DNA from: Gracilaria domingensis
Lineage: Eukaryota; Rhodophyta; Florideophyceae; Gracilariales; Gracilariaceae
DNA: 64,000 nt
Direction of reading: 5' to 3'
Assembly: GCA_022539475.1 (NCBI GenBank)
Contig: VCMS01000131.1
Coordinates: 1-64,000, forward strand
Part shown: one piece after another, positions 11,801 to 23,014 of the stretch
How positions within the stretch are numbered: the first letter of the stretch is position 1
How the letters are laid out: the number at the start of each line of letters is the position of its first letter
Made by a program: the position numbers and the translations under genes
The notes under the pieces: generated by a model
Seen by the model: the letters and a program-made list of their open reading frames with translations, nothing else
What the model was told of the DNA's origin: nothing
Database searches by the model: none

Positions 11801-12323
11801 ACCGTGAACGCCATTTATGTTCTTCGACATTAATGCATGAACGCTTAGTTAACGCGCAGTGTCTTCTTCTTTCTGCGTCGTGTCTTTCGCTCACACAAGC
11901 AAAAATCCTTATCGCAGGGTCCTTTCGCCAAGGCACGTACTACATCACGTGCTTGTCGTTACTGGAAAACAAGCCGTTATTCCTGAAGAAGCGCAGATTT
12001 GCGAACAGCGTGTCTTCGGGAACATTAGCGTCCATCATCCTGGCCATCCAGGGTAGGTATTGTTTATAGCCAGCTTTTGCAAACTACAACGCTCTATCGC
12101 TGGCAAACATGCTGATACAATGCTCTTTGTTACTAGAAGCATTTCATATGCTGCAAAATACTCTTTCCAACATGCCGAGTAGAATGGTCATAAAGATAAT
12201 GCCTTCCGAATGTAGTCTTGTCAAAAGCAACGAAGCCTGTGAGGCACTACAACGCCTGCGCGCTTTCCCAGACATGAATTCCCAAATGGGCATACAGTCA
12301 CGGCGCTGATCTGATCGATATGA

Positions 12324-13762
12324 TTGCGGAAAAAAGGCGCCAAAAATATCAAATACGTCACCTATCGGTTAAAATGCGCAATGTGCTTTGTCACCAACAG
12401 CATCGTTCTCGTTTCCCCACCTCGATCTGAAAGGAACCAGGGAGCGTCCCGCACCTTGGGCGCGATGAAAGATCAGCGCGGAGGTGCTAGACGAAGACAA
12501 CGCCTACATCCTGACCTCCTGCGTCCCAACGCGCCAAATCTGGAGCATTTGAGACCAGCAACAATTCCTTCGGTGAACAACATCCAGATTCCCGCAAAGT
12601 CCCGTACAACACTATTTCCTTGGCACAGTACCGTCATTCTCATTGCAGAAATCCTGCTGGGAAAGTTTCACAATCAAATATTTCGTCAAGTCCAGAACAT
12701 CGCAAATGAAGTTCGATCGCATTGCGAGTTTAGCGAAATCTGCGCATGGTATGAGAAACGTCCGCACCTAGAAGATGTACGCTTATCTTCTTCTGTTTGG
12801 GACGTACCTCGCAAGCATCTTACGTCCAACTACAGTGCTTTACATCACCTCAGAAAAGGTGTCAGTGTCAAGGTGCAATCGCAGTATCCAAGAGTTTTCT
12901 GCATGTCGGCAGTTCTTGATGAAGGCGAGGTACAATTGTTAACGAATGCGGCCGAAAAGGCGTTTTCTGGAGAGTTGTTCGACACAAACGATGTACGAGA
13001 AACTGTGCTCTATGTGAAGGACACGCACACGGTAGGTATAGCACGCACTTGTCTTGCCCTATTTTGATTGTCGTCTTCAGTCGGGCGGACCACTGATTCT
13101 AATTTGCTTTCCCATGACGAGAGCAGGACATTGCTGAACTTTTGGGGAAGGTCGTCAGATTGATTGGATTGCCCACTAAACGCTACGTCGAGGAGTTGGT
13201 TTTTCGTCGCTATGACCGACATACGCATATCAAATCGGAAGCATCATGGTGCCACAGCGGAGAAGCAAAGAATACAAGTGAACCGTTTGCGGGCTGCGGA
13301 TGTGCCGCCGTGGCACTGCTCACTTTAGAGAGCCCAGAACATGGCGGGACCGACATCGTGTTCAGTGGTACTGTCGACGACCACCCTCTTGATGAAACGC
13401 GCGTGACAACTCAAGTAGGGGATATGCTAACCTGGTTTACTATTCATCCTATGACAGAAAGGGCACAGCAGGTGCATCATAGAACACAGCCGATCCTACA
13501 ATTCACCAAATTGGTAGCTGAACTGCACATTCGGAATTGCTCCTGGTTGAAGAACAAGCCGCGCGTGGGCGATGCGCGAATAAAGAGCGCGGAGAGCAAG
13601 GTGAGCGTTTCGCCATCACCGTCAGATGCGCAGGTGTCGTATAACAATCGGAATGATGCGGACATGGATAGGGCAGCAACGCACAAAGCAGGAAACGATG
13701 CTGAACGCTCAAAAGTTGGCGCCGACTTGACAGAATTGCTGCGGGGGCGAGAGTGGCGATAA
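12324..13762 (+). CDS. Prolyl-4-hydroxylase-like protein, two exons, probable pseudoenzyme
   Basis: Exon 1 12324-13031, exon 2 13127-13762; joined length about 447 aa (an internal Met at 12465 is an alternative start). The intron is GT(AGGT)...CAG and removing it keeps the frame (DTHT joined to DIAELL). Family features: PRVFCMSAVLDEGEV, a conserved Arg (DVRETV), IAELLGKVVRLIGLP, LVFRRYD, then LLTLESPEHGGTDIVF, a GD-x-L block (VGDMLTWF), and the distal His with the 2-oxoglutarate-binding Lys (VHHRTQPILQFTK). P4H enzymes hydroxylate proline using Fe(II) and 2-oxoglutarate. Here the HxD iron pair that should follow YDRHTHIKS reads E-A-S, so both ligands are replaced although distal His and Lys remain. 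The reading frame is intact. It may be a non-catalytic paralogue, or a decaying one. The C-terminus is Ser/Asp-rich without a known domain. Confidence 0.65.
13032..13126 (+). other. 95-nt intron of the P4H-like gene
   Basis: Begins GTAGGT, ends GAGCAG, with a plausible branch region CTGATTCTAAT about 30 nt upstream of the acceptor. Splicing is required to link the two halves of the oxygenase domain. Confidence 0.8.
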
Positions 13763-13898
13763 GTGTGACCATTGCAACGTAGACTTGGGGGGAAAGCTGT
13801 AAATAATGATAAGCTAACCTGATGTGACTGTCGGAGCATGAAGACAGATTGCAAGAGGTTTTATGGCTATACAGGAGTTAGGTATTTGATGACTACAT

Positions 13899-14960
13899 TT
13901 AGCGAGAATTGCCCGCGTGGAAGAGACGTAGTAGAGATTTGACGCTGGGCAGCTTGCCGTTGCGACGCTTGACGCTTGTTGATGAGGAGCTTGCTGATGA
14001 AGACGACGTTGACTGCAGCGGCACTGAAGTCTCCCAGTGAAGGCATTTGAACTGCTGCGGAACTTGTGGCGCGTCGTCGACGCGCACACCTTGCAACGGC
14101 TGATGGTGGGCGGTGGCACGAACATACTCAGCGTACTGCTGCTGTGACACGTTGAGTTGAAGGAATATCAAGGTGACGTTATCGCGAGAGTTGAATCGCA
14201 ACGCCTCGTTGACAATGGTTCGTGCATGCTCTGGCAGCGGCTCCGTGTGCGCTTCATTGAGCGCCATGGATGCCAGCTCCTGCTCGTCCAACAAGTCTGT
14301 ATTCCACAGTTCATCGGTGGCAAGCAGGATGCGGCTGTGGTTACTCTGCATGTGGTGCTTGGAGATCTGCGGGTCGGCCGACAGGGCGCTGGTTGCGTCA
14401 AGCTTGTGATCGCCATCTCCGAGTGCACGCGTGACGTCGAGGTGCTTATCCGGACCGAGCATGCGGCCGTTGCGAATGATGGCCCCCGCCTGCTGCAAGC
14501 TCTTGAGCTCGTGTGCGTCGCGGACGCTGTGCGAGGCCTTCAAGGCGCGATACGAGCCGTCCTCGAAGGCGAGCAATGCGACTTTCGCCCGCGTTAGCAA
14601 CGAAAAGAAGGCCGTTGACAAACAGCAGGCACAAGGCGGTGCTGTCGGAAACCCACCGCTCCGCGCTCATCTTCAGCAGCCTGACCTCAAGCCCAGCAAC
14701 AGCGGCATGTTGCAACACCTCCTGGCAACTGGGAAACACGCGCTTATTCCAACGTTCGTCTCCCAGCACCCCCGAGACGACGCGCGCGCACAAACTCGGT
14801 GGCGACCACGCCGCAATGGCCGTCCAGCACGGCGTAGAGTGCGAGAGAGCCCTACACAATGTGCGCGCCCTCCCATGCGACGAAGCAGTCCTACTGCGTC
14901 TGGAGCCAACAAGATTGCGCGCCCCAAACACAACATGCGATGCGTCGCAACGGCGTTGGG
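13899..14960 (-). pseudogene. PP2C-type protein phosphatase pseudogene
   Basis: PP2C enzymes remove phosphate from Ser/Thr using two metal ions. Motifs in order on the minus strand: DCFVAWEG (after a TAG where the family has the Glu of MED), LALYAVLDGHCGVV (family DGHGG), STALCLLFVNGLLFVANAG-ESR (family NxGDSR), then in a second frame LLAFEDGSYRALKASHS, RMLGPDKHLDVTRALGD, LLATDELWN (family LATDGLWD) and SRDNVTLIF. There are two in-frame TAG codons in the N-terminal part (about 14852-14854 and 14891-14893) and a frameshift near 14600. Several catalytic positions have drifted. The Ser-rich C-terminal tail ends at 13899. It is a disabled copy; upstream exons, if any, are not recognised. Confidence 0.75.
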
Positions 14961-14999
14961 AACCACAGAGGCGCTGCGAGCTGCGCTCTGAGGCGCACT

Positions 15000-16270
15000 A
15001 TTGTACCACGCCAGTGCGCCAAAGCGCCGCGCCGTCGCGCAAGGCGCAGTCGCCGCGCGTCGTCGCTCAGCACGTGTTTCGCGACGGGAGTTGACGCCCG
15101 GCACCGGGGCATGCAGCATTCAACGTCTGCCGCCGCGGCAGTGCCGCGCGGCCCCAGCGCGGCGAAAGCGCCGGCCACAGACACAGCTGGCCACGTCGCG
15201 CCGGTATCTTGCATACGCGTGATGAACAGTGGCGTGATTGGCGCCATGTGGCTTCGCGCGCTGGGCGCCACGACGTGGCGCGTAGCGTGGACCGTCGCCG
15301 CGCAACCTCGCGCGCAGCAGTGCGTTGTCCTCCACATCGCGTACAGCTCGCCACATGCCACGCGTGAAGGCAAACGTGATCGGGTGCTGCTGCCTTCGCT
15401 TCTTTGCACTGCAGCTTCGGGCCTCCTCCTCCGTGGTCGGCGTTGCCCTGCGAGTGGTCCATGCGGTCGTACGACAGCTTTGTCTCCGAGGCGCTCTAAG
15501 ATCACGTTCTTCGTTGGACAAAAGCCTCGCGCAGCCGTTCGCTTCCCCTCCTTGGTCGCCAGAGCCGCTGTTGCTGCCGCCGCATGTCGTAGTAACCCCC
15601 AGTCCGTTCAGCCAGCTGCCACTGTCGTGCACGCCGGAGCCACCCGCCGCAGACCTCGCATCCTACGGCAAACGGTCCGCTCTGGGATGCGAGTGTGAGT
15701 TCGTGTTCTGTACTAGTCTCAGCATGCCATGCTAACCCGTCTCGCACAAGCGCACGTTCTGGCGCGACTCAAGGCGGGCCGTTTTGCGTATCGTGAGGCG
15801 TAGCTGCCCTCGTGGAGCTGCGTGCTGGTGCAGCTTGCACTGCCGGAGCGCAAGTTCACGCTTGCCGGCGACCAATTTGCTATCGAGTTGCAGTTGTTGC
15901 TGCAGTATCGTGGCGGCTACATCCTCTATGCGAGAGATCGCTCTTTGGTCTTTGCTAACTATGCAAGTGGTGAGAATGGATTGCCGGATTTCAACGCTGC
16001 CAACTGCCTTCGCATCCCCGTTCAGACGCTTTGTGTTGGTGACGGCTGTCGCGCCGCTATCTACGTGCATCAGCTATATCGCAGGGGCTATTTGTCTCAA
16101 GCGAATGGGTTACATGCTGAGCCTGATTGTGCCAATCAGCTCAAGACCGCCGTTTATGATCGACTGTGAACACATGAGAGTAGATTCGAGCTATAGACAA
16201 TGCTGTAGACATTCTGGAAAGCCGCAAGGAAAATATTGAGAACACCTATAAGCTCCTTTGATGACCGAAG
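15000..16270. other. GC-rich stretch with unassigned ORFs
   Basis: High-GC DNA 5' of the PP2C pseudogene and then a plus-strand frame (15822-16169) with QFAIELQLLLQYRGGYI. No family could be assigned with confidence. It may contain eroded exons of a further host gene. Confidence 0.25.
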
Positions 16271-16491
16271 AAAATCATCGCTTTTCCGTCGCAGTTTCGT
16301 TTATGGGGCAAAGGACTACCCTTTCATCCTGACCATTAACCTGCACTCTGAACAAAGCAGCGTTCTTCTGTTCCGAACCAACGGGGTTGAAGAAATGAAA
16401 AGATCGCCTAACCTCATAAACGTCCGTTACGGTATAAACGTGATACTCTCCTTGGGATTCTGTTTGACTTGTATTGCTTTTATCACCCGTG

Positions 16492-16496
16492 GCAGA
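16492..16496. other. Target-site duplication GCAGA (left)
   Basis: GCAGA directly abuts the left LTR; the same five bases follow the right LTR at 24232-24236. This is the 5-bp signature of retroviral-type integration. Confidence 0.95.
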
Positions 16497-17347
16497 TGTG
16501 GTGCAAACTTCGAGAACGGGAGAAAGACACGAAAGGTGTTCGGAGCCTTCCCCTCAATAGAGTAGCAACAGCAATAGAGCCCCTCACGGGTAGGTGCACT
16601 AGCCGGGCGTAAACCGGGACCTACCGTCACGATGTACGGGTGAGGGTATGAGATGGCCGAGAAGTCGGATGGAGATACACGTGAGTGTGTGTAATCCTCA
16701 GATGAGGTCTAATAATTCACGGAAGTGGCGGAGACAACGACTACGTGTCGGAGGTTCACAAACCACGAAAGGGTGGGCGACAAGCCCAAAAAGGGGAAAC
16801 GGGAACCCAAGTGAATGGGGAAAACCAAAGAGGAAACCCGGCGACGCGGCGAACGAGAGTAGGGCCACGAGAGACACGAGCGAACAAGACGAAGCCCTAT
16901 ACAGGGGTGAGTATCCACGACAGTGTGTAATAATGAACGGTAAATAACAACGACGGTGTCGGCGATGCTCCTGGTGAACAGGGTGGTTAAACTAACCGTG
17001 CACGACGCGGCCAACCCTCGAAGAGGTGTGGGAACACGCGAAGGCGGTGCAGCTTAGAGCCAAGAACTAAGGTTCAACCCTGGTTGGGGAGCTTTACTTG
17101 GCGGCGAGGGCCGAAGGCCGAGCCACTATATAGTGTAGTAATCCCCCTAAAATATGTCCAAAACTATCAAAAGAAATATCTAAATTACCAGCAATGCTGT
17201 GCCACCCGTCCCTTGCAACCGTGCTACACGTGTCTGACAAGCCAGCAATGCTGTGCCAACCTCAGCACTGCCTTCTACCTTCCCTGCGCAGCAGGCCCAA
17301 GAGTTCCTCGCAAAGCGAGCATATACCGCAAAATGCGTTGCACTACA
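16497..17347 (-). repeat. 3' LTR of the hairpin element
   Basis: 851 bp, starting TGTGGTGC and ending CACTACA on the plus strand (TG...CA). It is the downstream LTR because the polypurine tract lies beside it on the sense strand. It contains several mini-hairpins, for example CCGAGAAGTCGG and CCCTATACAGGG. Confidence 0.95.
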
Positions 17348-17360
17348 TATCCCCCTCCTT
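17348..17360 (-). other. Polypurine tract
   Basis: On the sense (minus) strand AAGGAGGGGGATA directly precedes the 3' LTR. It is the expected primer for plus-strand DNA synthesis and fixes the orientation of the element. Confidence 0.85.
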
Positions 17361-19500
17361 AGGTGCGAACACCACGTCGCGATGACGGTTGAAGCACCGG
17401 ACAAGCCAACAAAGTTGGGTAACATCACCGCAGGAGCGGTATATGCGAGCCATCGCCAGTTTTCCAGGTTGCGCTCCGGTTCTCCGAGTCCTTCTTCCTG
17501 CTTCCAAGCCTCCTCCGGAGCTGCTATTGCCACCCGATGACGGGCTTCGAGCCTCCCGACATTGTGGCAGAATTGCTTACAGTACGCCCAGAATGGCGTT
17601 CTCCGCGTTTGAACGACGTTCTTGCGTTGAGCGGAACACCACGCGAACATGCGGCACGATATTCCCAATGGGTGCTCCAAACAACGTCAATGACGGATAC
17701 TCCTTGTGCGACACGACCAACACAGCCCTAATACGATAGGTGCAACAAGCCCTCCATGACCCGGAAACGGGGTTTTCACTTCCTCACCACGTCACTGACG
17801 GTTCAAGAAAACCACCCGCAAACATGCGGTCTGACCTCCCAAACTGGGTCTCGTATCACGTCAATGACGGTACAGCACACGCGCGAAGCGGCTAGCAAAC
17901 TCCCAGAACACTGGTGACGAAATGCCATAACCTTCCCGAAAACGGGGCTTTAAACTCCATACCACGTCGTTGACGGACACTTAAACAAGCATGCAGTACT
18001 GCGGTAGGCTCTTGGGCATCGACGCACGCGAAATCGCGGTTCCCTCTTACCCTTCCAGGGTCTTCCAACCGATAATATCGGGAGTTTGACAAAGTTCCAG
18101 AAATCTGGCTGAAAACTGACATGTACAAGCCCGTAAACGGGTCCGGAGTTCACAGCCCGTCAATGACGGAGTGCCATATCCACCCGCAAGACTGCGGCAG
18201 ACTCAGTGAGTCAAATACGCACGCTTCGGCGGACTTCTTTCCCTTTCCAGGGCTTCATGAACCGAGATATCGGGGTTTCCGGTCAATCCCATATTGGGGC
18301 GTTTCAATCGTTGCCGCAACGCGGAAAGAAACCATCGGGAGATGTGATCGCTCTGCGCGCTGAAAGCGTGGAAGCCAACCTCAAGGAGGAAGTATCCCGT
18401 TGAAGAAACGGAGCTCATACCGTCGAGATACAGACGTGTTTTCAATAAATATAATATTAACGTCAACAACCCAAATCTTCGGCTTCCTCAATCCGTCTTC
18501 GACGTGACCAGATCCCAACTGGGAGTGAACATACGCAACACAGCGCCGGCATGCCGTGCAACGAAACCCAGTGGTGGGAAAGAGACAGCGTCATAGACGA
18601 AACGAAAATCCGTCCTTCGGAATATATTAAACCGGTAGTCCGTGAACTTCTCCAACCCGAAAACGGTGAGTACAGCCTGAAGCAGTGTAGGATCCTTATT
18701 AAAGGCAAACAGCAGACGTTGTAGAAAGCCCGTGAAAACGGAGATAACCAAACCAGCAAGGCTGAGAACAACAGTAACACCATGAAAATGGGTCATATAA
18801 CAAATAGAAACTTTCGAACAAGAAGTGTATCCTCCGGTATCAGACCGTGTAGAAACGCACGAAAGCCAGTCGGAAAGTGTTCCAAAGCCCGTGTAAACGG
18901 TGAAATGAATTACCAACCGCAGTGCGGGAAAGAATGAAGCTCCCGAGAAATCGGTCGACCAAAAATTATCCTCGACTACGAGAGTGACGAGCATTATGCA
19001 AGGCCGTGAAAACCGATGACAATCGTGGTTCTTACGCAATCTGCGTGACGTTCTAGAATATCCACGGCACAGAGTGGACAGCGAGTGCCGTAAAACGGAG
19101 AAAACCCGTTGTTGACGAGAACGAACCCTGGTAAACAGGAATTTAACGCCAACCAGCCATGCTGGGCAGAAACTCGAAACGGTATTAAACCCGGTAGATA
19201 CACGTGATATACACGGAAACAGTACCTCCTTCTGAAAGGGAAAAACCATTCTTGTGATCCACAAAGATGGAAGTGAACCAGCAAGCTGGATAAAAAACCT
19301 TTCAGGGTTATAACTTTGAAAATCGAACATGTGCGGCTCGACACGACACAAGTCGGACTTCAACCGCAAAATGCGAGTACAAATTTCTTCTCTTCACTTC
19401 TGAATATCCATTCCTCTTCTAGAGTCTCTGAATTCCTCTTCTGAGTGTCCATTCCTCTTCTGAGTGAACTTCTTCATCTTCTCCTCTTCCTGAGGGCAAC
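17361..19500 (-). repeat. Non-coding hairpin array inside the LTR element
   Basis: Perfect small inverted repeats recur every 20-50 bases. Examples on the plus strand: CCGCAAACATGCGG (17816), CCCAAACTGGG (17838), CCCGAAAACGGG (17935), CGCGAAATCGCG (18027), CCCTTCCAGGG (18050), CCGATAATATCGG (18069), CCAGAAATCTGG (18097), CCCGTAAACGGG (18130), CCGCAAGACTGCGG (18184), CCGAGATATCGG (18262), CCCATATTGGG (18288), CCGCAACGCGG (18314), CCGCAGTGCGG (18925 region). Stems are 3-5 bp and loops 3-5 nt, usually A-rich on this strand. The sequences differ from one another, so this is not a tandem repeat. The 293-codon open frame at 18488-19369 has no domain and is probably fortuitous. Confidence 0.85.
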
Positions 19501-19538
19501 GTGTCTTCTTTTAAATTTTCTCTACCCAGAGTGCACCT

Positions 19539-22151
19539 TCACGACGTAAATGTCGGTACAGTACTCCACTGGAGGTCGTCGTACGTCCTCGAAGGAGGTT
19601 CCTTATGCGTACCCTCCGTCATGACGGGCTCACCAACGTCTCGAACTCGAGAAACTTTCAGTGTTGACGGGAGTCCCAAGCAGGGAGGCGGATTGCCTAC
19701 CACGGCGCGTGCCGATTCACGTGACTCCGGACGACGGTTCGTGGCTGCGGCACTGCCGGTCGACTGAACTGACGCACTGCGTGATGCAGGGCTCGTGTCA
19801 CGAGATTCGTGGCGCGCACGGACTCCTGCAACGGCAGTGTGTGTTATCCCTAAATCAGGGTTGTAATCCGTTTCTCGAAATAGTGGGGCACCGTCATGAC
19901 TTGGTGAACCGTCGTGACGTGCGTACGACAACTTCCCCACGGACGGGCCTGGCTCTACTTCCTCCAAACCCGATCCGGGGTGCTTACTTCTATCTTCATC
20001 GAGAGTCTCTTCTTCCTGCTCTGCAGTGTGGTGGATACAGGCATCAGCGGCGACCTTCTTACTTTGCGCCTGCATACGCAGTGTTGGGCGGTCGTCAGCG
20101 ACGATATGCAACTGCGTGGCGACCGGAATACTCCGTACAGCAGTATCCCGCGTAACCGTAGCCGTGCTCTGCCGAGAAATCGGGTGATCAACTTCAACTT
20201 CCGGCGTTGCCGAGGGAACATCTCGAACGAGAGTGTACTCCGCGTCCTGCGTCTGAGCGACGATAGGCGCGGGTTCGTGCGACGATTCCTCAAGCGGGTG
20301 AGCATTACCAGTATCCTGGGACATCTTCGAGTCCGTAGATTGCGTTACTTGTCCCTCTGAAGGGTTGCGATCCCTCTTAGAAGGTTGTGCGTCCTCCGCA
20401 GAGTCCTGCGCGTCAGCGGCAAACTTCGGCGCGTTCTTTTCGACTTCAGCACGCTGCAGCAAATGTTCCTGCCCACTGACAGTGGTGTACTTAGCAATCA
20501 CGTCCTTGACGGTGTCTTGCGGCACTTCTGCCTCCACTTCTTCTCTCCGTAAATCACGGGATATCTGCGACGGTAGCAACACCGGTGATTCACTTTCCGC
20601 GACAATGCGTGCGTGTCCCTCCCCCTCCTTAGACGGAGCGTCATGGGTAGCTGTAGAAACACCCAAATGACGGGGATAAACGCCGCACAGATGCGTGAGA
20701 GTAGAAAAGCTGTTCTGGCAAACATCCGAAAGCTTCGGGAGCATTGAGAAACCCAACGATTGGGAACGCATACGCATACCCTGCTTTACAGGTTGAATGT
20801 CTACTCGTACAGGAACTGTAGTTTCCACCGTAAGAACGGGATCATCAACGACTTCATCGTTCTTAGAGCAAGCGTTCTCGTCACGAGCATGTGACGATGT
20901 CCGCTTGACAGCGTGTTGCTTCTCGTTGAGCCGTTCGCAAGCGCGATTCATAGCACGCTGTACAGCGGTGGGCATTCCTGTGAGCCATAACTTCCAACAT
21001 CTTTCATAATCCGTAGAGTACGGTACACTATCCAGCATTGGTTGAGCATCATCTCTCTTTGAAGAGGACATTGTTTGAGTCTCTGTCGCGCCAGACCGAC
21101 GGTAGTCGAGGCAAGCGAACCAAGATTCATTCGAAAGCTTGGCAAACACAACCATTGATATGGGCAAACACTCCGAATCGTTCGGTCTCCCTTTCGAACG
21201 TTTCGAAATATCTTCCACCTCCTTAGAGTGTAGTACACCGATCGCATCGGCAGCACATATCTCAGAAGAGGCAACTGCCATAGGATGAGGTAAAACAGAT
21301 CCAATAACTTGGTTGTGAGCCAGATACTGGTGCTTACGTCCAAGATTGGAAACCAGCACCGTAAACGGTTTGTCCGGTTCAACATGAACTAGAACATCCG
21401 CGAATGCGAGACCACGCCTGTTAGACAGTGACGGTACCTGCTGAACAAATCGAACTCCGTGATGACGGGAACTGACTCGAACCCAAGCTTGGGATTGTGG
21501 CGCTATGCAAAGCGATCCGTGAACACGAAGCTTGTTAGATTCCCGGGAGGCCGGTAGATATTCCTGTGCCACAGGTAGAAGGACTTTCTTTTTCGACGCA
21601 CGCTTCAGCGGACGACGCACGATTGGGACAGAAGAACCATCGGCCAAATCCACACGCTTCGACCGGGGTCGAATGGATTCGACAACTTCGTCGCAAAAGT
21701 TACAACCCAAAATGATGGGGGCCGGCAATGACCGACATACAATAAAGTCGAGCTTCAGCACGAACGGTCCTAAGCGAACGACCATGTCAACCTTACCAAC
21801 TGTTGACAACAGGGTGTCACTCGCATCAGCGACTTCCGGAAGCACGCAATTGCGGATTCGATCACGCAATGACTGCGGTAAAAGAGATTCTACGACGAAG
21901 TTCGGACCAGCACCTGTATCCAAAACAGTGAGATAACGCACCATAAAATGGGTAGAGTGGCCAATGTCAGCGAACACTTTGAAGTGTCGCTTTGACATGA
22001 CCATGACTCGATCCGGGAACCGGTTATGACGAACCCGTTGCCACGGTCGACGCAAAACACCAAAGTGTTCAGAGTCCACGTCTAAGACGGCCTCTTTCCT
22101 TGTGAGGATTTTGACCTGGGAGCGAGGCGAAGAAGCCTCGGGCGTCGGCAA
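19539..22151 (-). CDS. Pol-like ORF: aspartic protease with vestigial reverse transcriptase
   Basis: 870 codons from the first Met; the frame is open further upstream toward the gag stop. Residues about 75-85 hold the retropepsin active site VLDTGAGPNFV, followed by IILGCNF, as in Gypsy proteases that cut Gag-Pol. Then comes the Gypsy linker (RPRSKRVDLADGS, FTVLVSNLGRK). Near residue 350 SMVVFAKLSNESWFACLDYR resembles the start of reverse transcriptase (KKDGSWRxCxDYRxLN), but the palm motifs do not follow. The last 450 residues are Ser/Glu/Asp/Thr-rich with no domain. The frame is intact despite this, so the protein may still be made and used. Many codons lie within small hairpins, for example around 21482-21494 (CCCAAGCTTGGG). 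Confidence 0.7.
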   Translation of the reverse strand: MPTPEASSPRSQVKILTRKEAVLDVDSEHFGVLRRPWQRVRHNRFPDRVMVMSKRHFKVFADIGHSTHFMVRYLTVLDTGAGPNFVVESLLPQSLRDRIRNCVLPEVADASDTLLSTVGKVDMVVRLGPFVLKLDFIVCRSLPAPIILGCNFCDEVVESIRPRSKRVDLADGSSVPIVRRPLKRASKKKVLLPVAQEYLPASRESNKLRVHGSLCIAPQSQAWVRVSSRHHGVRFVQQVPSLSNRRGLAFADVLVHVEPDKPFTVLVSNLGRKHQYLAHNQVIGSVLPHPMAVASSEICAADAIGVLHSKEVEDISKRSKGRPNDSECLPISMVVFAKLSNESWFACLDYRRSGATETQTMSSSKRDDAQPMLDSVPYSTDYERCWKLWLTGMPTAVQRAMNRACERLNEKQHAVKRTSSHARDENACSKNDEVVDDPVLTVETTVPVRVDIQPVKQGMRMRSQSLGFSMLPKLSDVCQNSFSTLTHLCGVYPRHLGVSTATHDAPSKEGEGHARIVAESESPVLLPSQISRDLRREEVEAEVPQDTVKDVIAKYTTVSGQEHLLQRAEVEKNAPKFAADAQDSAEDAQPSKRDRNPSEGQVTQSTDSKMSQDTGNAHPLEESSHEPAPIVAQTQDAEYTLVRDVPSATPEVEVDHPISRQSTATVTRDTAVRSIPVATQLHIVADDRPTLRMQAQSKKVAADACIHHTAEQEEETLDEDRSKHPGSGLEEVEPGPSVGKLSYARHDGSPSHDGAPLFRETDYNPDLGITHTAVAGVRARHESRDTSPASRSASVQSTGSAAATNRRPESRESARAVVGNPPPCLGLPSTLKVSRVRDVGEPVMTEGTHKEPPSRTYDDLQWSTVPTFTS

Positions 22152-22171
22152 CCTCGATATAGAGGACGCCT

Positions 22172-22185
22172 CTCCACATGTGGAG
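22172..22185 (-). promoter_or_regulatory. Hairpin just downstream of the gag stop
   Basis: CTCCACATGTGGAG is a perfect palindrome beginning 7 nt after the gag UAA on the sense strand, where the pol frame is already open. The position suits a recoding stimulator, but similar hairpins occur throughout the element, so the role is only suggested. Confidence 0.35.
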
Positions 22186-22192
22186 ACTCCCT

Positions 22193-23014
22193 TTACCAGT
22201 TTTTCTGGGACTCAACCGCCACGGGCGGAGCCACAGAATTCTGAACCACTAGCAGTGAGGTGCTAGCGGCATAGTCTATACGCGAAGGATGCGGTTCGAC
22301 AGCCTGCGGAGCAGTGTTTGACAACGCGAATTGCGGTTGAACAGCCGGAATGCTCCGTGAGAAATCTGCTATCGAGCGAAGATACGACGTCATCGGAACG
22401 GATTCAGCCTCCTCTGGAGTGAGAGACTCATAATTATCAGCAACAGAGGACCATTCTCTCAAAGGGAGGTGGCATTCCGAGTCTATGTGACCGTGTCTGT
22501 AGCACGAATGGCAGATAGTGCCAGATCCTGAGCCATTAAAAGCCTGACGACCTTCACCAAAACTCACCGCTTGGCGTGTATAGCTCCGTACAAGACCAAC
22601 ATGTTGGATAACTTCACTCCTATGAGGAGGTCGCAACCCGTGAGAACGGAAAGAATCTGCAGAATGCAGTCGATCTTCCACGTTGGTGGTGAATAAAGCA
22701 TCTGTTTCAGACCAGAAATCTCCTGTTAAGGAACGAGCATAACTCCAAAAATCGGAGGAAGAATCTGAAGACCAACCAGACGAGCTTGAACCAGTTGAAC
22801 TGTGAGAAGTTTGAGTTAAACCCGATGATTCGGATAGATTCGACTCGGAATCAGAACGACTCTCACATACATCCTTCACAGAAGTCCGTCCCAACCTGCA
22901 TTGCAGGGCTTCGACTTCCTCTGCGAGGGCATCCGACGGTTCACGTAGGACTGAGTTTTGCCTTCTGGCAGTTCGACCCATGTCGAAACGACTTCCACAC
23001 GGAGCCAAGAACAC
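22193..23014 (-). CDS. Gag-like nucleocapsid protein with CCHC zinc knuckle
   Basis: 273 aa. A perfect C-x2-C-x4-H-x4-C knuckle (CHSCYRHGHIDSEC) lies in the C-terminal half at about residues 168-181, the RNA-binding motif of retroelement Gag. The N-terminal half is Ser-rich and acidic, with a basic start (MGRTARRQN). The stop is UAA at 22195-22193 and the protease frame follows in a different phase, so a frameshift or separate initiation is needed for Pol. Gag would form the cytoplasmic particle that packages element RNA. The ORF has no internal stops, which agrees with recent activity. Confidence 0.8.
   Translation of the reverse strand: MFLAPCGSRFDMGRTARRQNSVLREPSDALAEEVEALQCRLGRTSVKDVCESRSDSESNLSESSGLTQTSHSSTGSSSSGWSSDSSSDFWSYARSLTGDFWSETDALFTTNVEDRLHSADSFRSHGLRPPHRSEVIQHVGLVRSYTRQAVSFGEGRQAFNGSGSGTICHSCYRHGHIDSECHLPLREWSSVADNYESLTPEEAESVPMTSYLRSIADFSRSIPAVQPQFALSNTAPQAVEPHPSRIDYAASTSLLVVQNSVAPPVAVESQKNW

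Noticed and set aside
15822-16169. Possible carbonic anhydrase fragment (QFAIELQLLLQY)
   Set aside because: Only one loosely similar block; the His cluster and the rest of the family signature are absent.
18488-19369. 293-codon open frame in the LTR element as a possible polymerase
   Set aside because: No reverse transcriptase, RNase H or integrase motif, erratic composition rich in Phe/Ser/Arg, and the region is a dense array of hairpins. The open frame is more likely fortuitous.
17361-19500. CRISPR-like array
   Set aside because: The hairpins differ in sequence and spacing, and there are no constant direct repeats or cas genes. The context is a eukaryotic retrotransposon.
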